This document shows, in pieces, positions 41,376 through 52,190 of a stretch of DNA of 64,000 bases (positions are counted from its first letter, which is position 1; each line of letters starts with the position of its first letter). The translations under genes were made by a program, and so were the position numbers. The notes beneath the pieces were generated by a model, which ran no database searches, was not told the DNA's origin, and worked only from the letters and a program-made list of their open reading frames with translations. Origin of the DNA: Prorocentrum cordatum. Its lineage: Eukaryota > Sar > Dinophyceae > Prorocentrales > Prorocentraceae. The stretch spans positions 40,001 to 104,000 of the forward strand of contig CAUYUJ010001703.1 of assembly GCA_963575745.1 (NCBI GenBank), given 5' to 3'.

Positions 41376-41991
41376 ATAGTAGTAGTAGTAGTAGTAGTAG
41401 TCTTAGTAGTAGAAGTCGTAGTAGGAGAAGATGTTATCGAAGTGGAAGTAGAAGCATGAATATTCGCGAAATATTAATGGCCGTAATAAAAGAAGCAGCA
41501 GTAGTATAAGCAAAAGTCGTAGTAGCCGTAGTGGTAGCAGAAGTAGTAGTAGTAGTAGTAGTAGTTGTTGTTGTAGTGGTAGCGGTAATAATCGTAGTGA
41601 TAGCCGTAGACAAAGTAGTACTAGGAGTAGGCGGAAGCAGTAGTAGTAGTAGTAGCAGTAGTAGTATCAGTAGTACTAGTAGTAGTAGTAGTAGTAGTAG
41701 CAGTAGTTGTAGTAGTAGTAGTAGTAGTAGTAGTCGTGATAGTCATAGTAATCGTAGTAGCAGTATTATTATTCGTCGTAGTAGTAGTAGTAGTAATAGT
41801 AGTAGTAGTAGTAGTAGTCGTCGTAGTAGTAGTAGTAGTAGTAGTAAACAGTAGTACCAGCATTAGTAACAGTACTAGCAACATTCGTAGGAGCGGTCGT
41901 AGAAGTAGTAGCCATGGCAGTCGTAGGGGTAGTAGAAGACGTAGAAGTAGCAGTAGTAGTGATAGTGAGACTAGCAGTAGCAGTAGAAGCA

Positions 41992-42023
<32 letters not shown>

Positions 42024-42024
42024 C

Positions 42025-42063
<39 letters not shown>

Positions 42064-42115
42064 AGAGTATTAGTAGTAGTAGTAGTAGTAGTAATCGTGA
42101 TCGCAATAGTGGTAA

Positions 42116-42160
<45 letters not shown>

Positions 42161-42370
42161 TAGTAGTAGTAGTAGTAATAGCGGTCGCAGCAGCAATAGT
42201 AGTACTGATATTAGTACTGGTAGTAGCCACATCAGAAGAAGTAGTCGCAAAAGACGTAATGGCCCTCGCCGTAGTAGTCGTAGAAGGAGTAGTAGTAATA
42301 GGACTAGTTATGATCTTAAAAATAGTTGTCGTGGTGGTCGTAGTAGTGGTCGTAGTAGTGGTAGTAGTAA

Positions 42371-42409
<39 letters not shown>

Positions 42410-42411
42410 AG

Positions 42412-42451
<40 letters not shown>

Positions 42452-42504
42452 TAGTAGTAGTAGTAGTAGTCGTCGTGGTCGTCGTTGTAAGACTAGTAGT
42501 CGTG

Positions 42505-42536
<32 letters not shown>

Positions 42537-42674
42537 TGTTGTTGTTGTAGTAGTAATGGTAGTCGTAGTAGTAGTAGTAGTAGTAGTAGTCGTAGTAGTA
42601 GTATCAGTAGTAGTAGTAGTAGCAGTAGTAGTAGTAGTAGTAGTCGTACTAGTAGTATGGTAGTAATGGGAACC

Positions 42675-42714
<40 letters not shown>

Positions 42715-42770
42715 TAGTAGTAGTAGTAGTAGTAGTAGCGGTAGTAGTGGCAGTAGTGATAGTAGTCGTA
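41265..42770 (+). repeat. TAG/AGT trinucleotide arrays, second block
   Basis: About 1.5 kb of TAG triplets with many single-base variants, including GTTGTTGTTGT patches. It is separated from the first block by the pentamer arrays and ~110 bp of low-copy DNA (41161-41265). The 383-codon + frame is poly-Ser from AGT. Confidence 0.95.
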
Positions 42771-42984
42771 ATCGTCGCTCTCGTAAGAAGAATCGTAGTC
42801 GCGGTCGCGTTCGCATGCGTAACATTCGTTGTAGTAGTACTGCGCTGGGTCGGCCCAAGTACATGCGGCGCCTTAGATCGGCACTGACATGTGAAAGGGC
42901 CGTAACCACAATGTTCTGTCACGCGGGATGTCGCGGCGAGGCAAAAGAAGGGCGCGACGCGCACGCCCGTCAATGCGGGCTTCT

Positions 42985-43192
42985 TCCTCTCTCTCCTCCT
43001 CCTCCTCCTCCTCCTCCTCCTCCTCCTCCTCCTCCTCATCCTCCCAATATTTCCCTCCTCCTCCCCTCCCTCCTCCCTTCCCTCCTCCTCCTCCTTCTGC
43101 TCCTCCTCCTCCCGCTCTTCCTCCTCTTCCTCCTTCTCCTCCTCCTCCTCCTCCTCCTCCTCCTCCTCCTCCTCCTCCTCCTCCTCTCGTCT
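42985..43192 (+). repeat. CTC microsatellite
   Basis: (CTC)n with interruptions, ending in a pure tract at about 43135-43187. A (G)10 run follows at about 43229-43238. 43193-44059 holds no recognised exon. Confidence 0.9.
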
Positions 43193-44059
43193 CAGGAGCC
43201 CGATGGAATCATCAAAACTGCACGGCGCGGGGGGGGGGGCGATTACGAAATCAGTGTCAACGCGACGCTCAAAAAATCTGGCGGAGGGGGGTGGGCGATT
43301 GAAAAAACAGCGTGCCATCTTGATTTTGATTCGTCCGCCCTACCACAAGTAGAATAGGGCCCCCAGGGACCTGGATTTGTTTTATCGAGTCTACCTCCAT
43401 TAGCGGTATGGGCCTCCGACCTGCCCCCCCTCTGCGCGTGGCCGAACCCATACGACGCGCCACCGTGACTGGCCAAGGCCAGCCTGGGCCATGGCATGGC
43501 GTATACGGTTGCGCGCCCTGGCCGAGGCCGGGAAGGTCCGTCCTGGCCGAGGCAACCGACGCCTTCGTCGGGGGAGCGCCCGTGGCCGGAGGGTCGCACC
43601 GCATCTGCGAGGCATCCGCGGCGTCAAGGCGGAGAGAATCGGGCTCTGGATCAATGAAGGGGCCCAGAGACACACAAATAGACAGGCACGAGTCCTAAGA
43701 CTCCCCTATATTCTCCCATGTTTCCTCGGCTGTCGTCCTCCCCTCCACTTCCCAAAACTATGTCACATCTTTTCCTGGGGGTGTCGACGTTTCTCTGCGT
43801 CTGTGCTTTTCCCGTCCCGAATCAAGCCGCATCACAGATGCGCCCGCGATGCCCACGACCTTCCGACCCTGTCTGCTCTGGCCCGGCCCCCGTCCCAGAC
43901 ACCCAGCGATGGGACATCGTCTGCCCGCGGGCTGCCCCACAGATCTCGCGCAATATCCATTCCCAGTGGTGTGGCGCGAGCAACCAGCATGCTCGAGGGG
44001 GGGGGGCGGCCCGCCCTCTTCCCCCCCCCTACCCCGACCATTGGGTGCCGTACTTGCTC

Positions 44060-44225
44060 GGTCGCCATCGGAGACGGCCGATCGGCACTCAAAACCGGTC
44101 ACTGAAAATCGGTCGCGACCGATCGCGTTCGATTCCCGAATCGGTCGAGACAGATCGCGACCGATCGCGATCGATCAGTCGCTGCCGATATTGGAGCAAA
44201 TCGGTCGGGACCGATCCTGGAACTT
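44060..44225 (+). repeat. CGGTCGCGACCG palindromic array, copy 2
   Basis: Contains a perfect 16-bp palindrome at 44108-44123 (ATCGGTCGCGACCGAT) and about eight further GATCGCGACC/GATCGGTC words. The left edge CTCGGTCGCCATCGG and the later GAGCAAATCGGT(C/T)GGGA word match 63789-63880. Confidence 0.8.
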
Positions 44226-44618
44226 GCCCCGGATCCCTTCCAGAACGGCCCCCGGGCGCGAAAACGGACCCCCGGGCCGAGACCACCGTCCATCCGACGG
44301 AGGCCTGGGGCTCCGGACCTTCGACGCCATTCACAACGTCGACCCCCCGAGGCCTCGACCAATTCCTCGGCTCCTCGCACCGTGGGTCGCACAGAAGCAT
44401 ACCAAAATTGTTTGTCCTCCCTGGAGGCGCACGTCCGACCCGAAAATCTGGGATACCCATCTTGTAGTATACCGCTTCCCGAGCGGTGTGGCCAGGAAAC
44501 GCCCGCCAGGACGCATATGCTATACGACTTCTCGGCGCGCGCGTCGCCCCTGGCTGGCGACGCACACACAGCATGCAGCATGAGCATCTTGCGGTGACGC
44601 CGCTCCCGAGTCGCCTCC

Positions 44619-44888
44619 TCACGGCTCCTGGGCCCGACGAGGGCCCCCAAAAGGCCGCACACGGCCAGAGCGACCCCGCGCCGTGATCCCTCCACGGCGC
44701 CAGGGGCTCGGGCGCTCGGGCGGCCGCGGCTCCTCCAGCTGCTCCACGAGGGGCGCCGGCTGCGACCGCGCCGCCGGGGCGGCGCGGCGCTGCAGGGCGG
44801 GCTCGCCCGTGCCAGGGGCCACGTAGGCGAGGGCAGGGGATGCGAAGCACAGGGCCACCGCCACGGCCGCGCGAGACAGGGCCGCCAT
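44619..44888 (-). CDS. First exon: plastid-targeting leader, mature protein unknown
   Basis: From the ATG at 44888-44886 the frame reads MAALSRAAVAVALCFASPALA, a compact signal peptide (one Arg, then a hydrophobic Ala/Val/Leu core and an Ala-x-Ala cleavage site). It is followed immediately by YVAPGTGEP and an Ala/Arg/Pro/Gln-rich region. Peridinin dinoflagellates target nuclear-encoded plastid proteins through the ER with such a bipartite leader, whose transit part typically begins FVAP or a close aromatic-VAP variant. Tyr at +1 fits. A splice acceptor (GGCTTCCCAG) lies nine bases before the ATG, so an untranslated first exon is likely. The frame is open to a TGA at 44621-44619. The end overlaps a SINE-like piece, so the true exon probably stops earlier, after about residue 45. 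The mature protein cannot be named. Confidence 0.6.
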   Translation of the reverse strand: MAALSRAAVAVALCFASPALAYVAPGTGEPALQRRAAPAARSQPAPLVEQLEEPRPPERPSPWRRGGITARGRSGRVRPFGGPRRAQEP

Positions 44889-44959
44889 GCTGGGCCTCTG
44901 GGAAGCCAGCCTCGAAGGTATCCCTATCTCCAGGCTCGGCAAGACGAGGTCGATGGCGA

Positions 44960-45262
44960 TCGCGGGGGTGTGCCCTCAGGAACTGGGGGGGGCATCCTCG
45001 AGATCGCCACCGAGGTGAGGTGATGCCAAACATAGGGATAGGGTGATGCTTCAAGCTTGCAGTGAGGGGCCGAGGTTCGCAGCGCGCAGGAGGGGGTGGC
45101 GCGCGGGGGGGAGCCTCTGAGAGTAACCAGCTTCGTGCTTATCCATACCTGAGATCTTCGGGATGCGCCCTCGGGAACTGAGGGAATCTCTCAGATCGGC
45201 ATCAAGATGAGGCGATGCCAATTGTAGGAATAAGGATCTGCTTCAGGCTGGTAAGGTAAGGC
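44960..45262 (+). repeat. ~197-bp-spaced direct duplication beside the leader exon
   Basis: 44966-45066 and 45163-45262 align: GGGTGTGCCCTCAGGAACTG / GGATGCGCCCTCGGGAACTG, AGATCG(G)CA/C, GAGGTGATGCCAA / GAGGCGATGCCAA, ATAGGGATA / GTAGGAATA, TGCTTCA. The pair lies 5' of the plastid leader exon on its strand, perhaps inside its first intron. Confidence 0.7.
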
Positions 45263-46184
45263 TCCCTTGGAGGCGGGGGGGGGCTTCCTTGAGGGCAGGG
45301 GGCCTGCTCAGAAGCGCCTCGGTGCCAGGAGGGCTCGCGAGAGACCCCCCCCTCCCGGCCATCTTACAAGTGGCCCCCCCGCGCGCCGACACCTCGTGCG
45401 CGCCGCCAGTGCTGGGTCCGAGGGGGTGCTGCTGGCCTCAGGGGAGTGCTTGAGCCAGGACGGCCAAGGGCGTGCGAAGGGGCAGGACCTCGACCCTCTC
45501 GCGTGGTTTTGAGCCGAGACCTCTGGGGCTCGACATCGTGGAGAAGCCGTGGCGTCGGGAGTCAGGGGACAACAACGACTGGGAGGAAGGCCCAGGGCGA
45601 GGATGGGGGAGGCTGACGAGGAAGGAGGAGGCTGGGAGAGGCCTGCGGGGCTGCTGCCAGAGCATCCGACGTCGTGATCCTCATCTGTCATTGCCAATGC
45701 CTGTCCTCGACTTCGGCGCGCGGGGGCATTCCTTGAACCCCTGGGGTGGGATCGAGAGCTCTGGGGCACATGCCGTGACCAGAACACAAAAGGCTGCTCG
45801 CCGCATGGTCTCACTTGACAGAACGGCCACACCATATTTTCTGCACAAAGCTTCAACGAGTGCGCCCGCACAGAAATCTGCAGGAACAATTGCTCTGGAT
45901 ACCTGTTGGTACAGCATATTTGACAACCAACGCTTTCATTCACAATTGGAAACGCGCCCGCGCGTGTGGCCGACAAAGCATGATCTGAATTGCTTCAGTT
46001 TCATGTCGGCGCACATGTAGGATCAAAGTGAAGAGCTTCGAAAAATATCATCTGACAGGGATGAGGGGCAGGGGGATCGATAAGGGAAAAAGCTGGGATG
46101 ATATGAATGTTGTGCGGAGTAGGTCCGCGAACCCCAACCTCCTGAGGCTGGTGGAGACACATATTCCTTTTCGCCAAAGATCCA
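45263..46184. other. No gene supported
   Basis: A minus frame at 45681-45926 (82 codons) has balanced composition but no recognisable domain and no clear splice limits. An S fragment lies at about 45495-45545. The rest is unassigned low-copy DNA. Confidence 0.35.
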
Positions 46185-46490
46185 CGTGATGCAAGGTATG
46201 TGGTGCAAACGATGTGGTTCAATCTCTGTGGGGCGCAAACTACTTGATGCACTGCGCGTGGTGCAGGCTGTGGTGCACTCTATGTGATGCGATCAAGCGA
46301 GGGTGGTCGCTGCGAGTTGAAAGCTTCGTGTTGAAGTCTGTGGACAGTGCAACGTGTGTGTGTGTGTGTGCGTGTGTGTGTGTGTGCGTGTGTGTGTGTG
46401 TGTGTGTGTTTGTGTGTGTGTGCGTGTGTGTGCGTGTGTGTGTGTGTGTGCGTGTGTGTGTGCGTGTTTGTGTGTGTGTGTGTGGTGCAG
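46185..46490 (+). repeat. TGTGGTGCAA degenerate repeat and GT microsatellite
   Basis: From 46190 to 46290, ~15-bp units of the type GTATGTGGTGCAAACGATG/ATGTGGTTCAATC recur. From about 46353 to 46483 a (GT)n tract has periodic GC steps. A similar TGTGGTGCAA block is at 52050-52110 and 57095-57175. Confidence 0.85.
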
Positions 46491-47748
46491 GCTGTGCCTT
46501 CTCCAAGCGCAACCGGCGTGGTGCGCACCGCGCACGGGGCGCCCACGAGGCGCCCGCAGGGCGCCCACGGGCGGGCGGGCCGCCCGTGGGGCGAAGCCCC
46601 GCCGCGCCCACCGAGCGCACGGAGAGCCCACGAGGCGCAGTACGCCCACGGGCGGCCGCAGAAGCGGCCACCGGGCAAACCCCGCCACCCCCCCTCGAAC
46701 TGTACTCAGGTGGAGCCAGGAAGAGCTCCTGAGTGCAAGGCCTGATTGGGGAAAGAGACGAGGGCCACGAGGGGGCGTGGATGCACGGAGGAGGACGACG
46801 TGCGGCAGCACGGGCGCGATGAGTGAATTACGCAATGGGAGGCCATGTTAGGCACGGCCATCGAACGATGGAGCCGCTTGCGTAATCAAAATGGTCGAAT
46901 CGAACCCCGTTCATGTCCGAGATAAGGCTTTCCTGGTTAACCTATGTTCGCGCCTGGCGCTGCGCGAAGCTCCAAGAGCTCAAAGATTCGCGCTCTCGCG
47001 CTATCCCACATGGAGGCTTCTGGAAAATAATGTCACACCAACAGCAGCCCAGACCGCGGATCTCGATCACCAACGCATGCTTACAATTTGTCTAATTAAT
47101 CGCTCCCTTGGGTGCTCAGTTCAACCGATTCATGCCCGGCATAGACTTCGCTATGCGCCAGCCAGCAAGCACATCAACCCGCGAAGAGACCACGGCCTCG
47201 ATGATAGTCTAACCTCGAGCGCTCTGCTCTGCCGTCGGCGCGTGAGCAGTGCAGCTGGCAAACACAGCGGCTGAAGGTCAGGAAAATCGGGGCCGGCACG
47301 GGCTGCGGTGTGGCCGAGGAGTGCTGGTCGAAGTCTCTCTTTTCTTCTGGGGCCAGACTGGCTGCGGTATGACCGCCCGCATGCAGTGCAGCGCGCGAGC
47401 AAGGCAGCTACAGACACGCTATCGCGTTCTGGGCAGAACTGCCCTGCCCATTTCGGGCGCGCGCAAATAATTACCGATGAGTTGTCGATCCGTGGATCTG
47501 GTGGGGGGATGCGCCCCCCCGTGCGACGGCGCGGAAAGGGGGGAGGGCAGCAGGGAAGCGGGCAACGAACGTCACCCTCCCAGTGGATATACGATGTGGA
47601 ACGACCATTCTCGAAATGGGGTGCGATCGAACAGCCCCCACCCTGGGGTGTCTGCCCAAGTTTCCCCCTCGATCATGAGCGGCCTGATATGGTTTGGGGG
47701 ACACTCGGGGACTGGGAACTATACATCGCCTGCGAAGACCCTTTGAAA
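46491..47748. other. No gene recognised
   Basis: GC-rich (46500-46700 with CGGGCGCCCACGAGGCGCCCG-like inverted words) then lower-GC low-copy DNA. No domain is seen in frames on either strand. Confidence 0.4.
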
Positions 47749-47802
47749 GACGACGGCGGCGACGACGACGACGACTGCGACGATGACGCCGACGACCACG
47801 GT

Positions 47803-47838
<36 letters not shown>

Positions 47839-48030
47839 GCCGACCACGACGCCGACCACGACGCCAACGCCGACAGCGACAACGACGACCACGACCACAA
47901 CCACAACCACGACCACGACCACGACCACGACGACGACGACGACGACGACAACGACGACGACGACGACGACAGGGGCGGCGGCGACGGCGACGACGACGAC
48001 CACCACGACGACAACGACGACAACGACTCC
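47749..48030 (+). repeat. GAC / CACGAC microsatellite
   Basis: (GAC)n alternating with (CACGAC)n and GCC variants. The + frame gives Asp/His repeats and the minus strand gives Arg/Gly and Val repeats. These keep a 743-codon minus frame (47471-49702) and a 342-codon + frame open. Confidence 0.95.
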
Positions 48031-49082
48031 CTGGCTCGGGGAAGTCCTCCACGCAGCTCAGGATCTCCGCCCGCCGCGTGCTCGAGACGGGGGCAAGCCT
48101 GGGCCGCGGGGGGGTCGCACTCGGCAGGCCCGTGGCGTGACGACGTGCGCACCCCAGAGGGGGTGGCGCGAAGCGGGCGGCCCTCTGAAGGAGGCGGGGA
48201 CGAGGGGGCTTCTCAGAGGGCCTCCCGCCCTCGCGCCACCCCCCTGCGGGCGCCGCCGAGCGCGACGCTGGCGTCTGACGCCGCGTGGGTTTCTCGCGAC
48301 CCGACGGTGCGGGTCGTTCCTGTCGGACGGTTATAAGGGGGGGGGTAAACTGGCGGCGTTCAGATTGAAACGCCCGTGCTGAGGTCGGCGAGCCTGCCCA
48401 GCGCCACCACTGGGCGCCCCCGCGGGCGTTCTGGGGCCCACAGACCTGCGCGCAAATCTGCCCCCGGCCGGGCTGGGAAGGCATCGCCGGGACTCCCAAA
48501 TTGAGCTGACGACATACCCATGGGGGGGGGGGGAATGCGCGGAAAGAAAGCACGGGTGCACATTTCAAACACCTTGTGGAGTCGGGGTGGCGCTGGCCCT
48601 TCTTCTGGGGCACTTTCCCGCAACCCTCGTTCGCCGTCTGTGAAGTTTGCACCCCTGCTAGCGTCCATCCAACAGAGGCCCACTTCAGGCGCAGAACATG
48701 GCGCACATGAAAAAACCAGGCCAAGAGGCCACACCTCCGTCGTCTCGGTCTTTCCGGGTCACCACCAATTCGAACTCTCGATCCTTTCCCTGGGCAAACT
48801 TTCCGTCCCGCGCCGCCTTCTGACGAGCCCCTGGGTCCGTGAAGATGGCCGCTGGACGCCGACGATAGCGGGACGAACCCGAAGCGCGATCTACGTAAGG
48901 TCGCTAGATCCTGTTCTCCGACGTCGATGTTTCTGCCGCTCCGTGGGGGCCAGGGAGCTCTTCTTCCCTTCACCTCGGGCCCGCTCTCATGATTGTGCCA
49001 TTGTGCTGTGCTCACGGCGGCAGCAGGGCTGGCGCACCAGCAGTCCTGCACTGGGCGGAAGACGCAGAATCTCGAGCATCGC
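48031..49082. other. GC-rich DNA, open on both strands, no domain
   Basis: A minus frame is open across the whole stretch as part of 47471-49702, and a + frame is open over 48520-49368. Neither shows a domain. A diverged S piece on - lies at about 48760-48835. Confidence 0.35.
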
Positions 49083-49282
49083 ATTCTTTGACCAACGAAC
49101 AACACGCACCCATACCCATAGGTGGGACGGAGGGGGCTATGGGTGCGTGTTGTCGGATGGGGGTCCCCGCTCGAAAGGAAGCACCCCCCAGGATCTGACA
49201 ACCCGCACCCATACCCATAGCCAGTCCTCCTCCCAACATTTCCCCTATGGGTATGGGTGTGTGTTGCTCGTTCGTCATTCTT
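49083..49282. mobile_element. Foldback element D with 6-bp target duplication
   Basis: The element 49089-49276 (188 bp) has 34-bp terminal inverted repeats starting TGACCAACGAACAACACGCA at the left and ending TGTGTGTTGCTCGTTCGTC at the right. A nested inverted pair (CTATGGGTGCG near 49137 against CGCACCCATACCCATAG near 49203) lies inside. It is bounded by ATTCTT at 49083-49088 and again at 49277-49282, an apparent target-site duplication. No coding capacity. Confidence 0.75.
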
Positions 49283-49494
49283 GCTGGCTACGGCCAGATC
49301 TGGAGGAAGATGGCGCCAACCCAGGCATGCACCGCGATTCCTTCGGGCCGCGAGGCCCTCAGATCTAGACATCGTGCAAAACACGCCGATCCGCGGCCCG
49401 AGTTCGCCGGGATGAAGCGCTGGCCCCAAACGCTGGCAACCCACACATACGATGTCTTGTTGCTCTGCACGATTGGCCCCCGAAATCCTGGCTG

Positions 49495-49625
49495 GAGGAG
49501 GAGAAGGAGGAGGAGGAGGAGGAGGAGGAGGAGGAGGAGGGGGAGGGGGACGGGGAGGAGGAGGAGGAGGAGGAGGAGGAGGAGGAGGAGGAGGAGGAGG
49601 AGGAGGAGGAGGGGGAGGGGGAATG
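49495..49625 (+). repeat. GGA microsatellite
   Basis: (GGA)n with GGG variants, purines on +. It encodes poly-Pro on - at the N-terminal side of the 743-codon frame, so that frame's start is not credible. Confidence 0.95.
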
Positions 49626-49714
49626 GAGGCCCAATCGCTGCTTGACGGCCTCTGGGCAGGGTGAGGGCCCTGGAGGCCGAGAACGGCGAGCCGTTTCCCC
49701 ACTTTGAGAGCAAC

Positions 49715-49802
49715 TCACGGAAGCTTTGGGTCATCCCCGTGGCGCCCAACAGCGCGTCCAAAAGCTCGCAAAACAGACGCAACGCATCTCTCTGATTTGG
49801 TG
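49715..49802 (+). repeat. Dispersed ~90-bp repeat, copy 2 (partner 6478-6570)
   Basis: TTGGGTCATCCCCGTGGCGC, CCAACAGCGCG, CAAAACAGACGCAACGCATC and TCTCTGATTTGGTGCCATTGG follow the order of the 6.5-kb copy. Confidence 0.65.
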
Positions 49803-52190
49803 CCATTGGATACCAATGGACACTATTTTGGCGCGAATCTCCGACATTGAATACAAGAACTGCAAGACGAACAACACATTCCGTGACGTCCTTTATCTAA
49901 GCATGCTTGCCCGACGCGTTGAAAATCAAGGAAAAGCGGATGACGTCGGACGAGAGGGCAGGTCTGGGCGTGGGGGCGCTGCGACGGCGTGAGCTGAGCT
50001 CCCTCTCCCAAGGGAACCCGCGGTTGGTGCCGGCGGTGAGCCGCAGCAGCCTCTCCTCGGCGAGGGTGGGACCCAGAGGCCAGCAGGAAAGGGGGGGGGG
50101 GATGAGGAGGCAACTCCTCGGAAATCTTCGTCAGAGAAACCGATCACGGGGCCATTGAACCAGAGTAGGCCGGATTGAGCTGGATATTCGACATGAATGA
50201 GCGGGAGGGCTGACCCGGACTGAGCGGCATGAAGTCGATTTGGGCCAGCTTCCGCCAAGCGATAGACTAACGCAGATTCAGAATCTAACCTTCCTGGAAG
50301 CGCATCCTAAAGAGGCGGGGGGACGAAGGCCCGCACGGATCCGCATGGCCGGCAGCGACCACAACGCCGTGCCCGTCTGACAAAAGCGGTCGGGTGTTGA
50401 TAGGAAGTGCCCCTGGCCCGAGGTGCCCCCAGGGATGTCCAAGGAGCCCCCCGCTGCCTCCAGGGCACCCGTCACGAGGCCCAGGGGGCCCCAGGGACCC
50501 CACAACTGAGCGAACAGCTGGGGCAACCTGGGCCAGGGGCACCTCGAGCAACCCCCCACTCGGTGCCTCACGAGGCCGCAGCCGGCGCCCCCCCTCCAAA
50601 CGCTAGCGCTCAAGGAAAGCGGGGGAAGGGGGAGCGGGAGACCTCCAGGAGGGAGGGCGGCCAGAGGAGTTCGACGATGACCAGGAGAAGAGAAACGCGG
50701 CCAAGAGCACGATCCGCCAGTTACGCTCCCGCCAGTAAGAAGAAATGGAGCGGCCAGGAGGCAGTATCCGCCGCCGCCACCGTTGTCTTCGCCGACCCCC
50801 TTCAAGGTCGGCAGCACCGGCCATTCAGGCCTCCCAACCACAAAAATAATATGCGACAACACGCGGAAGGCAAGTGTGTTGTACTGGGGACTATGGCTGG
50901 CCATTCCAAAGATACCGTCCGAACAAGCGAACACAAAACGCAAAACTCAGGATTCGAAATACGCGTCCCGACCAATCTGTGGCCCCAAATAAAAACCTGC
51001 GCGGATGCATGACGAATGTTGTGCTCAACATCGTCTGTCTCGAACTATTGGGAACGGAGTCTGAAATATCAATCTGACGCTCCACTTGTGGATCTCTGCT
51101 CCGCAAGCTTGCGCATCCACCGGCCACATGTCTTCTGATAAACGGAGGCGGACGAACACATGGCTAGCGCCTGAGCCATTGTCATGCGCGAGAACGAATG
51201 GGTCGCACAAATTATATCCGCATACGTCTACAATGTGGTTCTACGTCGCGCTGTATGTAACTGCTGTGGGGACCACATGGGGAACATACATACATGGCGT
51301 GGACGATACCACACATACACATCCGCGACTCACTCAACAAACTTACATTCTGATACTCAGAGCCCGAACAGAAATTCACGGTACGAACTGCACAGGCATC
51401 CAATGGCAGGCTCCCCTCCTCGGAAACATGCCACAACAAAATCGGAATTCATTCTGGCGGATCGGGGAGACGGACATCCTACGAAGAAACGGCTCACTGA
51501 ATCCGTGGGCCCCGTAGGTCTCGGCCCCCTAACCAATGGCACTGTGTTGTCCCAGTTCCCTTTTTGATGGCCCTGGGGCCGGAAAGCGGGGACAGAAGCA
51601 AACATCAATGAGACACTCAGCGACTACAAAGATAAGTCCGCCAGAGGTCCAGCTCCCCGACCAGGGCTAAGGGTTGAAAGACGGCCCATGGATCCATTCT
51701 TGGGCGCGTTCCGAACAAACACCCGATAAGGGGTACGGCCGCGGCGATGAGAAGCCGCCACCCACGCGGGCAGCAGACATCCAAAAGCCTCGATTCCTCG
51801 AACCTCGAGTGAGGCACCCCAACAAGCCGAAGTCAAATGAACAAACAATTGAAACGGAAGCCCGGCCAGTGCCTGGGGAACGGCGAGGAGCTGCGGCTCC
51901 CTCAAAGGCGCGAGCAAGCATGTGGAACTAGGGACTCTGACGTGGCCTGACAAACGCCCCATTCTGACTTGCAAGCTCCTAGGGCCATGTACACCAGCAG
52001 ATCCTTCGATTTACCTAGCCACCGTGCGCTCCGAACAATGTGTTTGTGGCGACCTGTATTGTGCAACTTGTGGATCAACCTATGTGGTGCGGCCTACGTG
52101 GGCCATTCACGTTGAATACACACTTTATATAAAGATATCGAACTTGTGTTGCGCACTGAATGTTTGGACAAAGTGCGATTGTCAACTCCA
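49803..52190. other. Low-copy DNA, no gene recognised
   Basis: Short frames only. A diverged S piece on - is at about 51515-51595. At 50165-50225, GGACTGAGC/GGATTGAGC words recur, like those at 36860-36955. At 52030-52110, TGTGGTGCGG/TTGTGCAACTTGTGG-type words resemble the 46.2- and 57.1-kb blocks. Confidence 0.4.

Noticed and set aside
39522-42887. Poly-Ser, poly-Val and poly-Thr frames up to 383 codons
   Set aside because: Direct products of TAG/AGT triplet arrays.
45681-45926. 82-codon minus frame with balanced composition
   Set aside because: No domain, no clear acceptor or donor, and third positions are less GC-biased than in the Tctex1 exon; not enough to call an exon.
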